Positions 36,701-46,552 of a DNA stretch of 64,000 nt are shown piece after piece (position 1 is the stretch's first letter; each line of letters starts with the position of its first letter). Under the pieces are notes generated by a model that worked only from the letters and a program-made list of their open reading frames with translations, was not told where the DNA came from and did not search any database. Where the stretch lies: contig NC_084592.1 in NCBI RefSeq assembly GCF_033807715.1, positions 30,437,419 through 30,501,418 of the forward strand, written 5' to 3'. The stretch is from Cololabis saira (Eukaryota > Chordata > Actinopteri > Beloniformes > Belonidae). Position numbers and translations under genes: made by a program.

Positions 36701-38362
36701 GAACCGCTAACGGAACCGCTAACGGGACCGCTAACGGGACCGCTAACGGGATCGCTAACGGGACCGCTAATGGAATCGCTAACGGAACCGCTAACGGGAC
36801 CGCTAACGGGACCGCTAACGGGATCGCTAACGGGATCGCTAACGGGACCGCTAACTGAGCCGCTAATGGGGTCGCTAACGGGACCGCTAACAACCGCTAA
36901 CAGAACCGCTAACGGGACCGCTAACAGAACCGCTAACTGAACCGCTAATGGGATCGCTAACGGGATCGCTAACGGGACTGCTAACGGGACCGCTAACCGA
37001 GCCGCTAACGGAATCGCTAACCGAGCCGCTAACGGAACCGCTAACGGAACCGCTAACGGGACCGCTAACGGGATCGCTAACGGAACCGCTAACGGGACCG
37101 ATAACGGGACCGCTAACCGAGCCGCTAATGGGGTCGCTAACGGGACCGCTAACAACCGCTAACGGAACCGAGCCGCTAACGGAATCGCTAACCGAGCCGC
37201 TAACGGAACCGCTAACGGAACCGCTAACGGGACCGCTAACGGGATCGCTAACGGAACCGCTAACGGGACCGATAACGGGACCGCTAACGGGACCGCTAAC
37301 CGAGCCGCTAATGGGGTCGCTAACGGGACCGCTAACAACCGCTAACGGAACCGCTAACGGGACCGCTAACAGAACCGCTAACGGGACCGCTAACGGGATC
37401 GCTAACAACCGCTAGCGGAACCGCTAACGGGACCGCTAATGGGATTGCTAACGGGACCGCTAACGGGGTCGCTAACTGGACCGCTAACGGGATCGCTAAC
37501 GTGATCGCTAACGGAATCGCTAACTGAACCGCTAACGGGACCGCTAACGGGACCGCTAACCGAGCCGCTAACGGGATCGCTAACCGAGCCGCCAACGGGA
37601 TCGCTAACGGGATCGCTAACAACCGCTAACGGAACCGCTAACGGGACCGCTAACGGGATCGCTAACGGAACCGCTAACGGGACCGATAACGGGACCGCTA
37701 ACCGAGCCGCTAATGGGGTCGCTAACGGGACCGCTAACAACCGCTAACGGAACCGAGCCGCTAACGGAATCGCTAACCGAGCCGCTAACGGAACCGCTAA
37801 CGGAACCGCTAACGGGACCGCTAACGGGATCGCTAACGGAACCGCTAACGGGACCGATAACGGGACCGCTAACGGGACCGCTAACCGAGCCGCTAATGGG
37901 GTCGCTAACGGGACCGCTAACAACCGCTAACGGAACCGCTAACGGGACCGCTAACAGAACCGCTAACGGGACCGCTAACGGGATCGCTAACAACCGCTAG
38001 CGGAACCGCTAACGGGACCGCTAATGGGATTGCTAACGGGACCGCTAACGGGGTCGCTAACTGGACCGCTAACGGGATCGCTAACGTGATCGCTAACGGA
38101 ATCGCTAACTGAACCGCTAACGGGACCGCTAACGGGACCGCTAACCGAGCCGCTAACGGGATCGCTAACCGAGCCGCCAACGGGATCGCTAACGGGATCG
38201 CTAACAACCGCTAACGGGACCGCCAACGGGATTGCTAACAGGACCGCTAACGGGGTCGCTAACTGGACCGCTAACGGGATCGCTAACTGGACCGCTAAGG
38301 GGACCGCTAACAGGATCGCTAACAGGACCGCTAACAGAACCGCTAACGGGACCGCTAACACC
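33768..38362. repeat. 12-bp minisatellite, long array with higher-order structure
   Basis: About 4.6 kb of CCGCTAACGGGA-type units. Breaks reading GCTAACAACCGCTAACGG recur about every 260-400 bp (near 33990, 34314, 34636, 34970, 35280, 35602, 36008, 36306, 36568, 36890), defining higher-order units. A further ~585-bp segment starting at 37155 is repeated at 37740. Confidence 0.95.
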
Positions 38363-38703
38363 AATAACACTAACATCCCATAATAACACTAACATCCTAT
38401 AAAAACACTAACATCCCATAATAACACTAACATCCTATAAAAACACCTGCCATCCCATAATAACACTAACATCCTATAAAAACACCTGCCATCCCGTAAT
38501 AACACTAACATCCTATAAAAACACCTGCCATCCCATAATAACACTAACATCCTATAAAAACACCTGCCATCCCATAATAACACTAACATCCTATAAAAAC
38601 ACCTGCCATCCCATAATAACACTAACATCCTATAAAAACACCTGCCATCCCATAATAACACTAACATCCTATAAAAACACCTGCCATCCCATAATAACAC
38701 CTA

Positions 38704-38705
<2 letters not shown>
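38363..38705. repeat. 39-bp minisatellite, second array
   Basis: About eight units, matching the array at 14437-14939 and ending in the same ACACCTATCG before TG repeats. Confidence 0.94.

Positions 38706-38762
<57 letters not shown>
38706..38762. repeat. (TG)n microsatellite
   Basis: 57 bp of pure TG, the counterpart of 14940-15029. Confidence 0.98.
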
Positions 38763-38764
<2 letters not shown>

Positions 38765-38769
38765 CATCT

Positions 38770-39993
38770 AAGGTTAAAAGGTCAGGGTTCAGATTTCTCC
38801 ATTTTCCAGGTTATACTATGAAGTCTGGGTCATGTGACCAGTTCTGGGTCAGCCTAATCAGTCAACAGCTGAGCTCCGGTTGCTGGGGCAACAAGAACCT
38901 GATACAGAGGGAGCGGGAATGACTCAGCTGGATTTTCGGTTGTGACAAACCTGAAATCACTCCACTTTGCGCTCAAACCGTAGCTCTTAGCAGAAAAACG
39001 AAAACATTTTGAGAAACAGAGAACCTACCAGATTATCTAAATGTTATTTTCATACAGATATTCTTTAAAATGTGTTAGTAACGGCAATTCGAAAACGAAA
39101 ATGAGATTTTTTTTAAGAAAACTTCATTTAACATGGGAGTCAATGAAGAGAGAGACAGGAATTGGCGTGTCTGTTGGCTCCCCCGTTAAAATTTTGTGCA
39201 CACCACGCCTGTCAAAGTCACATTTTATGAATCACAACACCTATGTCTATATTCTGACCAAAAATTATCTGTCTACCTTTTACGGTTTGGCCGTGACCTC
39301 GAGTTACAAATAAGAAATCATGGTTTTTTTTCAGTGTAACTACACTCTAGCAAACTGACTCCCGTGCTCTAGATTTGAAAAAAAGTGATTTCCAGTCCTC
39401 GCTTGAGGGCTCATATCTTGAAAAGTGTTCATTTTAGGAAAAAACTGTTTCGGGTTTGGAGAGAGAAGAGAAGTTTTCCTCCGTTTTGAAGTTTGAATGA
39501 CGTTTCTACGTGCAAGTATGAGAAAGATACGTGACTCGGAAAAAATGTGAATTTTGTCTTTTTTTTCTCAACATTTTCCCATCCGCTTTGAATGGCGCCA
39601 TTGAAATGCATGGGAAAATCTTCCCCATTAGTTTGGAAATTTGGAAATGTTTTTGCACTTCGTGCAAAAACTATTCGTGCCATCGTTCTGAAAATCCACA
39701 GGACTGTAGTTAAATTCAGGGCCTACAACTTTCTAAATCGGTTCAGAATTTTTCGAGTAATGGTGTGCGAGTGGTGAGGCCCCAAAGTTCACGCAATGCG
39801 TTCCGGATGGGGCAAAAAGCGCACGTTTGTGCACGTTGCGCAAAAACGTGCACGCCAATCGCTTATAAAAGTCATACCCATCGATTCCCGATTAAGGCGC
39901 ACGTTTCTACGTTTTTACTTTTCGCGTTTTCTCAAAGCTGCGGGACAAGTTACGCGCCGAAGTTTTTACGGAAGAATATGGAATAAATAATAA
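38770..39993 (+). repeat. A block, copy 14
   Basis: Last A block. It shares the 5' end of copy 6 (CAGCTGAGCTCCGGTTGC, GGCAACAAGAACCTGATAC) and has the CGCTTTGAATGG cassette. It is followed by the expanded H tail and then by non-satellite sequence. Confidence 0.93.
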
Positions 39994-40790
39994 GCCTGAG
40001 CAATAGTATGAGTGCCTCGTGCTGCGCACGAGGCACTCCTCCTCCATTGAGCTTGCGCAGCTCAATGGAGGAGGCGTGCCACGTGGCGCAGCCGTGGCAC
40101 TAATAAGCCTGAGCAATAGTATTAGTGCCTCGTGCTGCGCACGAGGCACTCCTCCTCCATTGAGCTTGCGCATCTCAATGGAGGAGGCGTGCCACGTGGC
40201 GCAGCCGTGGCACTAATAATAATAAGCCTGAGCAATAGTATGAGTGCCTCGTGCTGCGCACGAGGCACTCCTCCTCCATTGAGCTTGCGCATCTCAATGG
40301 AGGAGGCGTGCCACGTGGCGCAGCCGTGGCACTAATAAGCCTGAGCAATAGTATTAGTGCCTCGTGCTGCGCACGAGGCACTCCTCCTCCATTGAGCTTG
40401 CGCATCTCAATGGAGGAGGAGTGCCACGTGGCGCAGCCGTGGCACTAATAAGCCTGAGCAATAGTATTAGTGCCTCGTGCTGCGCACGAGGCACTCCTCC
40501 TCCATTGAGCTTGCGCATCTCAATGGAGGAGGCGTGCCACGTGGCGCAGCCGTGGCACTAATAAGCCTGAGCAATAGTATTAGTGCCTCGTGCTGCGCAC
40601 GAGGCACTCCTCCTCCATTGAGCTTGCGCATCTCAATGGAGGAGGCGTGCCACGTGGCGCAGCCGTGGCACTAATAATAAGCCTGAGCAATAGTATGAGT
40701 GCCTCGTGCTGCGCACGAGGCACTCCTCCTCCATTGAGCTTGCGCAGCTCAATGGAGGAGGCGTGCCACGTGGCGCAGCCGTGGCACTAA
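39994..40790 (+). repeat. H tail, seven tandem copies
   Basis: Seven triple-hairpin tails starting with GCCTGAGCAATAG, spaced 113, 119, 113, 113, 113 and 116 bp; the odd spacings come from extra TAA triplets between copies. Copies differ at loop 2 (GCGCAG or GCGCAT), at ATTAG/ATGAG and at GAGGCG/GAGGAG. Each copy can fold into the three stems described for 4817-4926. Confidence 0.96.
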
Positions 40791-41036
40791 TAAGAAAAGG
40801 GAAACTTTTCTGTATACCAATATATCGCCTTCATTTTCATGTTTTTCCTCATTTTTTCGGACGTGTTTTAGTTTTTGGGGATTTTTTTTTTCCACATCAG
40901 TGCGGGGTCATGCTGTACACCCGCTGGTGTGACGTGGGACTTTTGCGACTTTAGCTTGTTAGCAAAATGCTAGCAACATTGCCCTTTGGGCCATTCTGGA
41001 CGATTGCAATATGGTCATGCCATTACTTGGCATGCC
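40791..41036. other. Spacer at the right edge of the satellite domain
   Basis: No gene seen. It contains a poly-T-rich stretch, a short inverted repeat (ATGCCATTAC/TTGGCAT) near 41014-41033 and no satellite units. It may belong to the 5' side of the adjacent dispersed repeat. Confidence 0.5.
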
Positions 41037-42846
41037 CATAATTAAAGCTGCAAGCAGCGATGAACGGGCCCTCGCACTCACGGCCACCGCCCCCCATAAG
41101 CATATCAGAAACGATACCACCCACGACTTCCTATGTCAAACCATTCAAAAGTTATAGCAGGAAATAGGGACAACCAATCAGAAGAAGGGGCGGGGCTAAT
41201 TTTCACCAATTATGGTCAAGGACTCTATACCGAGTCCCATGACACCACCCACGACTCTTTATGTCAAACCATTCAAAAGTTATGGCAGAGAAAAGTATTC
41301 TAGGGGGCGCTGTTGAGCCGTTAGGCCACGCCCATTAATGCAAACCATGAAATATCAAATTTATCGCCAAGCCTGGCTTGCATGTAAAATTTGGTGACTT
41401 TTGGAGAACTATCAAATATGGACCAATCAGATGAAGAGGACGCGCGCTTTTTCGCGTCTAGCGTCGCCACGGTAATGCTTTTGAAAGAGAAAAGTAATGC
41501 GCGTAGTCGCAAGATGAAGACGCACATTTTGAGGTATAACACACCTGGGTGCACGTTACTGTTCGGGCCGTATTAATTGCCGAAGGAATGGCATAAATTG
41601 CGCCAAAATTACACAATAAATTAAAAATGGCTGACTTCCTGTTCGGTTTCGGCCATGGCGCCAAGAGACTTTTCTTTAAGTTGCAACATGATACAGGTCT
41701 GTACCGATTTTCATGCATGTACGTCAAACCGTATTGTGGGGCTTGAGGCACAAAGTTTTCCGGGGGGCGCTGTTGAGCCATTAGACCACGCCCATTAATG
41801 CAAACCATAAAATATCAAATTTATCACCAGGCCTGGCTTGCATGCAAAATTTGGTGACTTTTGGGGAACTATCAAATATGGACCAATCAGATGAAGGGGG
41901 GGCGCGCTTTTTGCCGTCTAGCGTCGCCACGTTAAAACTTTTGAAAGAGAAAAGTAATGCGCGTAGTCGCAGGATAGAGACGCACATTTTGATGTATAAC
42001 ACACCTGGGTGCACGTTACGGTTCGGGCCGTATTAATTCTCAAAGGAATGGCATATATTGCTCCAAAATTACGCGATTAATTCAGAATGTTAAAAATGGC
42101 GGACTTCCTGTTCGGTTTCGGCCATGGCGCCAAAAGACTTTTCTTTAAGTTGCGACATGATACAGGTGTGTACCGATTTTCGTTCATGTACGTCAAACCG
42201 TATTCTGGGGCTTGAGGCGCAAAGTTTTTTCGGTCTGAACCAACCAGATGAAGGGTGGGCGTGCTTTTTGGCGTCTAGCGTCGCCACGGTAACGCTTTTG
42301 AAAGAGAAAAGTAATGCGTGTTGTCGCAGGATGGAGCCGCACATTTATGTATAACACACTTGGGGGCACGTTACGGTTCGGGCCGTATTAACTGCCGAAG
42401 GAATGGTATAAATTGCGCCAAAGTGACACGATTAATTCAAAATGGCTGACTTCCTGTTCGGTTTCGGCCATGTCGCCAAGAGACTTTTCTTTAAGTTGTG
42501 TGCTGATACAGGTGTGTAGCGATTTTCGTGCATGTACGTCAAACCGTATTGTGGGGCTTGAGTCACAAAGTTTTCAAGGGGGCGCTGTTGAGCCATTTTG
42601 CCACGCCTATTAATGTAAACCATTAAATATCAAATTTTTCGCCAGGCCTGACTTGCATGCAAAATTTGGTGACTTTTTGTGCACGTTTAGGGGGGCAAAA
42701 AGGCCCTCCTTTCGTCAGAAGAAAAAGAAAAAGAAAAAGAATTCCTACAGATACAATAGGGCCTTCGCACTGCAAGTGCTCGGGCCCTAAAAATTCCTAC
42801 AGATACAATAGGGCCTTCGCACTGAAGGTGCTCGGGCCCTAATTAT
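41037..42846 (+). mobile_element. Dispersed repeat containing the S-satellite progenitor
   Basis: The left end reads AATTAAAGCTGCAAGCAGCG followed by GAACGGGCCCTCGCAC; the right end reads GTGCTCGGGCCCTAATTA. Inside are two S-like units (ACCACCCACGACT at 41116 and 41244, exactly 128 bp apart). Next come ~460-bp internal tandem units (GGGGGCGCTGTTGAGCC at 41304, 41763 and 42589; TGGCGCCA-AGACTTTTC at 41655, 42125 and 42474). A GAAAAAGAAAAAG run and two copies of the CCTACAGATACAATAGGGCC hairpin tail close the element. I recognise the GCAAGCAGCGATGAACGGGC start from memory as a common teleost repeat, but I cannot name its family. No transposase is visible, so it is presumably non-autonomous. Confidence 0.75.
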
Positions 42847-43170
42847 ATTTAATCTCGATAACCAGAAAAACAGAAGTTCTAAGATCGACTATGGAGCCCA
42901 GGATTGATCAAACGATGACCCAGGAACGAGACAAACACAGTACTCTCTTTAAGAAAAAATAACGCCCTATTTATTGCAGGATGAGAAGAATGAACATAAC
43001 ACAATAATTGTACAAAATATCACAACTTTTATCTGGGTAAGTATGGATCCAAATCAAGGCCAAAAGTTTTGCTGTATATACTGTATATACACTATATTTA
43101 AAATGCTGTTTTAGACCGTAGTTGGCACCAATCGCAGTATAAAAGCAATAAATTATGCCAGACTGTACCC
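42847..43170. other. No gene seen
   Basis: AT-rich unique-looking sequence. Only a short TACTGTATATAC inverted run near 43077 stands out. Confidence 0.5.
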
Positions 43171-43171
43171 T

Positions 43172-43515
43172 AACCTCTGGAATAATCTTTCAGTCTTGGT
43201 CGGAAAGGCAGACACACTCTCTGCCGTTAAGAGTAGGCCTAAAACCTTCCTCTATGAAAAATCCTACGCTTAGTCAGCTAGCCTGATGTTACTGTGTTTT
43301 TTTTATGTTTTGCTGTTCTGTTCTGTGCTCTTCTGTTTCTCCGATGGTAATGTTTTTGATGCTTGTGTTTTATGTGTAATATCTGATCACTTTTATCACT
43401 GATGCTGATCTTTTTCTTATGTTATATCTTATCACTTTTATCTCTGTTTTTCGTGTTGTGAAGCGTCATGAGATGACCTTTGTTATGATTTGACGCTATA
43501 CAAATAAATTGAAAT
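43172..43515 (+). pseudogene. LINE 3' end (RT C-terminus and 3' UTR)
   Basis: One frame reads LWNNLSVLVGKADTL...VKSRPKTFLYEKSY and stops at 43271-43273. This matches the LWN-L...FK--LKT-LF--AY signature that ends many fish non-LTR reverse transcriptases. The 3' region closes with GATTTGACGCTATACAAATA and an ATTGAAATTGAA tail, typical of CR1/L2/Rex-like LINEs. Only the extreme 3' end is present (5' truncation). The clade assignment is from memory. Confidence 0.7.
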
Positions 43516-43558
43516 TGAATACATATTGTTGTTAGCTCCAATTTGTGTTATGGTTGGC

Positions 43559-43633
43559 TGTAGGGTGTGCCAAAACATTGATTCACATAAGAATCGCAAT
43601 TCTCATTTATTACGATTCGGCATCGATATAAAA

Positions 43634-43635
<2 letters not shown>
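43559..43635. mobile_element. Terminal fragment of a hAT-like element
   Basis: TAGGGTGTGCCAAAACATTG followed by ATTCACATAAGAATCGCAAT and ATTACGATTCGGCATCGAT resembles the terminus of a common fish hAT-type transposon. The matching opposite end was not found; the CA repeat starts directly inside it. Confidence 0.45.

Positions 43636-43711
<76 letters not shown>
43636..43711. repeat. (CA)n microsatellite
   Basis: About 38 perfect CA units inside the hAT-like fragment. Confidence 0.98.
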
Positions 43712-43713
<2 letters not shown>

Positions 43714-45850
43714 GTGGCCTGTAGCCTGAACTGAAGCTGAGGTGAGACCTTAAAACTTTAGTGGCCGCTTCACTCAGACATGAGCAGAAACAAAACGGAC
43801 GTGCAAATTCAGTTCGTTCAGTTAGTACTCACGAATCCCAAACGAATGGTTTGTGGGGAAAACAGTCACAGTTGAGCAGTTTGTTGAGCACAGAAATCAC
43901 GGGGAAAAAACAGCAGAGTCCGTTGACTGGGAAACAGTAGGACTGCTCGCTAAACCCAACATGACCCCGACCTGCGCCACTGGTCCCGCCCCTTACCGAG
44001 GGAAGGACTCTGATTGGCTGATTGACTGACATAAAATTGGTAACAGGTTAGGTTGCACGACTGATTACACAGATATTTCTTAAAAGAAAATGAACCTCTT
44101 TTAAAACCCCTTTTAAATGAACTTATTAAACTTTACATATGACTTTTATACATTTTATGCAGTGCATATATTTTAAAATTTTTTAATCATGCTTTTAACC
44201 AGTTTTAAATCTGTTTTTAACCAGCTTTTTTAAACATATGAATGAGTTTGATGGAACTATACACTTATCTGGATTTTATGCCCTCTAGTTTGCCTGTTCT
44301 TTTAGACTGGGCTACACATATAACAGCGAAATGATAACAAGTTGTTAACATATTTAAATTAGATTGATATTTAAGGTAGTTTTTCAGTGGGGAATACAGT
44401 TCTGAAAGTTTGGATGGCTTTTAATGTGAACATTTATTGAAGCAACAGTGCAATGAAGTTGTTTTTTTAGATTTTAGAGTTGTAGATCTGCTAATTCCCC
44501 TAAGTTTTGGATATTATAAACAATGTATAGCATCATTAAATTTTCACAGTCACATTTCTTTATAGCTACCAAACAATAACCAGTTGCCTTTCAGACATTT
44601 TCACAACTTTTATGTGAAAAAAAAAGTCAACCCATGTCCAAAAGATGATGTGAATGTGTGTGAGAAATCTTTTTCCTTGCTTTTACAAAATTGACTTTTT
44701 GAATCTAAATTCCAGTTATGGTTCTTTATTAAAATGTCTTGAATTGATGACAATCTTGAATGATTTTAAATTAGGCATATCTTTCTTTATTGGTATTTTC
44801 TTAGCAGCAGCCAAGACAATTTCCAATTAAAATTCCAAAGATATTCGACCAAAGTGAAATACGGAATTGTGAAAACAATGTTTCTCAACACTGTGTTTTA
44901 TATATTCTTTCTGGACATACATACTACATACTGGACATACATACTACATACATATTACATACTATAGATGGTTCCTTGATAAGTTGTATGGACTACTTGG
45001 TTCAAAAATTCAACACTGCACAGCGTGGAGCCCTGCAGTAACTGTGCCTCAGGTACAGATTAGATTTGAAAATCAAATTATAGCGTTATCAAAGGCACCT
45101 AACTTCAATTTGATTGATATCATTAAGAAGCTATTGTGCAAATTATCATTTTGAGTATAGCCTATAGGTTATATTGGACTGCTACACATTCAGTCTGTCC
45201 GTAATCGGATGCTAGGTAGACTCTCTTTAAGTGTAATAATATTGTCTTGACGTTATTGCCAATGAAATGCCATCTGTGAATTATAAGCAAGACATGTCAT
45301 CTCCATTTCTGCATCAGTAAAGCTATGACAGACCTCACAATCCGCTGACAAGGATTAGTTTATACCTGGTTGGACATAGCAGTACTTTGTCATCCTGGCT
45401 TCACATTCATGAAATGGACAACAACTAAGATTAAGTCTTTAGGGAGTATGTTCAGCCTGGATTTCTTAATTCTACTTTCATGCTCTATGGTTGAGCACAA
45501 TCCAAGTCTATGATGAACAGATTATAAGAACAATCAGGAGCTCATCAGACAAAGTGCTTTAGGTACTGTCCAAGTGGTGGAATTTTTGTGTTTTGGAATC
45601 AGAAAAGAGCTTTCACTGCGATCTCACAGTCTTCATCAAATTTGATCAACTTCAAGTGGACCATCATGGTCTTCCTAATCAAAAGGGGGTTTTGTTGTTC
45701 GTTCTAAAAAAGTGCTGCTTTCATCAGGCAGATCCTCTCATCTTTGTTTGGTACTTATGTTGTTCCTCTGTTTTATTTGGATTAATAAAAGCAGGATTAT
45801 TGTACTTGAACCACAGTGCAGGACACAAATACAACTGATTTAGAGCAGAA
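43712..45850. other. No gene seen (intergenic or intronic)
   Basis: 2.1 kb of AT-rich sequence without convincing open frames. A GC-richer patch at 43730-44040 contains CCCGCCCC and CTGATTGGCTGATTG, which could be promoter-like or internal transposon sequence. A small tandem duplication of GGACATACATACTACATA lies near 44914-44950. Confidence 0.5.
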
Positions 45851-46552
45851 CCCTGATTCCAAAATGAGTTGGGATGTTGTGCAAAATGTGATTTAAAAAG
45901 AGAATAGAGTTGGAATGGAGCCTTTGGCAGGAGGGTCCCCCTTATGATCCAGGTCCTGCTCAATGTTTCCTCCCTCTTAAAGGGGAGTTTATACTTGCCA
46001 TTGTTTGGCTTAAGGTTTTTCTCTCACGAGTCGTTTTTTACCTGCCATTGTTGATGTAATATTTGCTCTGGGTCATGTTCTGGGTCTCTGGAAAGTGCCT
46101 AGAGACAACTTGTGTTGTAATAGACGCTGTATAATTAAAATTGAAATTAAAATTGATGCACCGTCATCAATTTGATGATAAGGGGGTACATTAATACCTG
46201 TGGAATGAACAGCTTGCACATCTGAAAAGGTACATACAGGTTTTCAAGCAACATATGCTCCCAGACAGTCTTTTTCAAGGAAGTCCCCAGATGTACATGG
46301 ACTGCTGTTTGATGCGAAACACTGTGAAACAGTAAGAAGTGTTTTTGTGATGAAAGTGAAAAGGACCTTACTTTAATTTTTTTTCTGAAGATGGTATATT
46401 TCCCTAGCTAAAACATTGTATTTGTTTTTGTTTTTTTGTTCTATTGTTACCCAAACCTTGGTTTATGAGATTTGCAAATATTTACATTTTGTGTTTTTTA
46501 TTTTTTTTATTTTACACAATATTCCAACTGTTTTTGGATTTGGCATTATATC
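45851..46552. mobile_element. TIR DNA transposon relic, non-autonomous
   Basis: The left terminus CCTGATTCCAAAATGAGTTG GGATGTTGTGCAAAATGTG is matched in reverse complement by ATCCAAAAACAGTTGGAAT ATTGTGTAAAATAAAAAA at the right end (46501-46549). Together they form ~45-bp imperfect terminal inverted repeats of a widespread fish family with a TTCCAAAAAAGTTGGGA core. No transposase is visible, and a LINE-type 3' end sits inside. Confidence 0.75.
45955..46158 (+). mobile_element. Retroposon 3' end nested in the TIR element
   Basis: TTTCCTCCCTCTTAAAGGGG, TTAAGGTTTTTCTCTCACG and GTGCCTAGAGACAACTTGTG, then TTGTAATAGACGCTGTATAA and an AAATTGAAATTAAAATTG tail. This matches the 3' region of common fish LINE-derived retroposons that end in ATTGAA repeats. 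Orientation is plus. Confidence 0.65.

Noticed and set aside
33656..38395. Many long overlapping frames (V-P-L-A, V-S-G-P and T-A-N-G repeats) that look like repetitive structural proteins
   Set aside because: The 12-bp unit has a period divisible by three and contains stops in only some frames, so long frames arise on both strands automatically. They begin and end at phase breaks, and there are no signals of a gene.
39994..40790. The seven regularly spaced 113-bp palindromic units as a CRISPR array
   Set aside because: There are no unique spacers (only TAA triplets between copies), the units are far longer than CRISPR repeats, and the setting is vertebrate.
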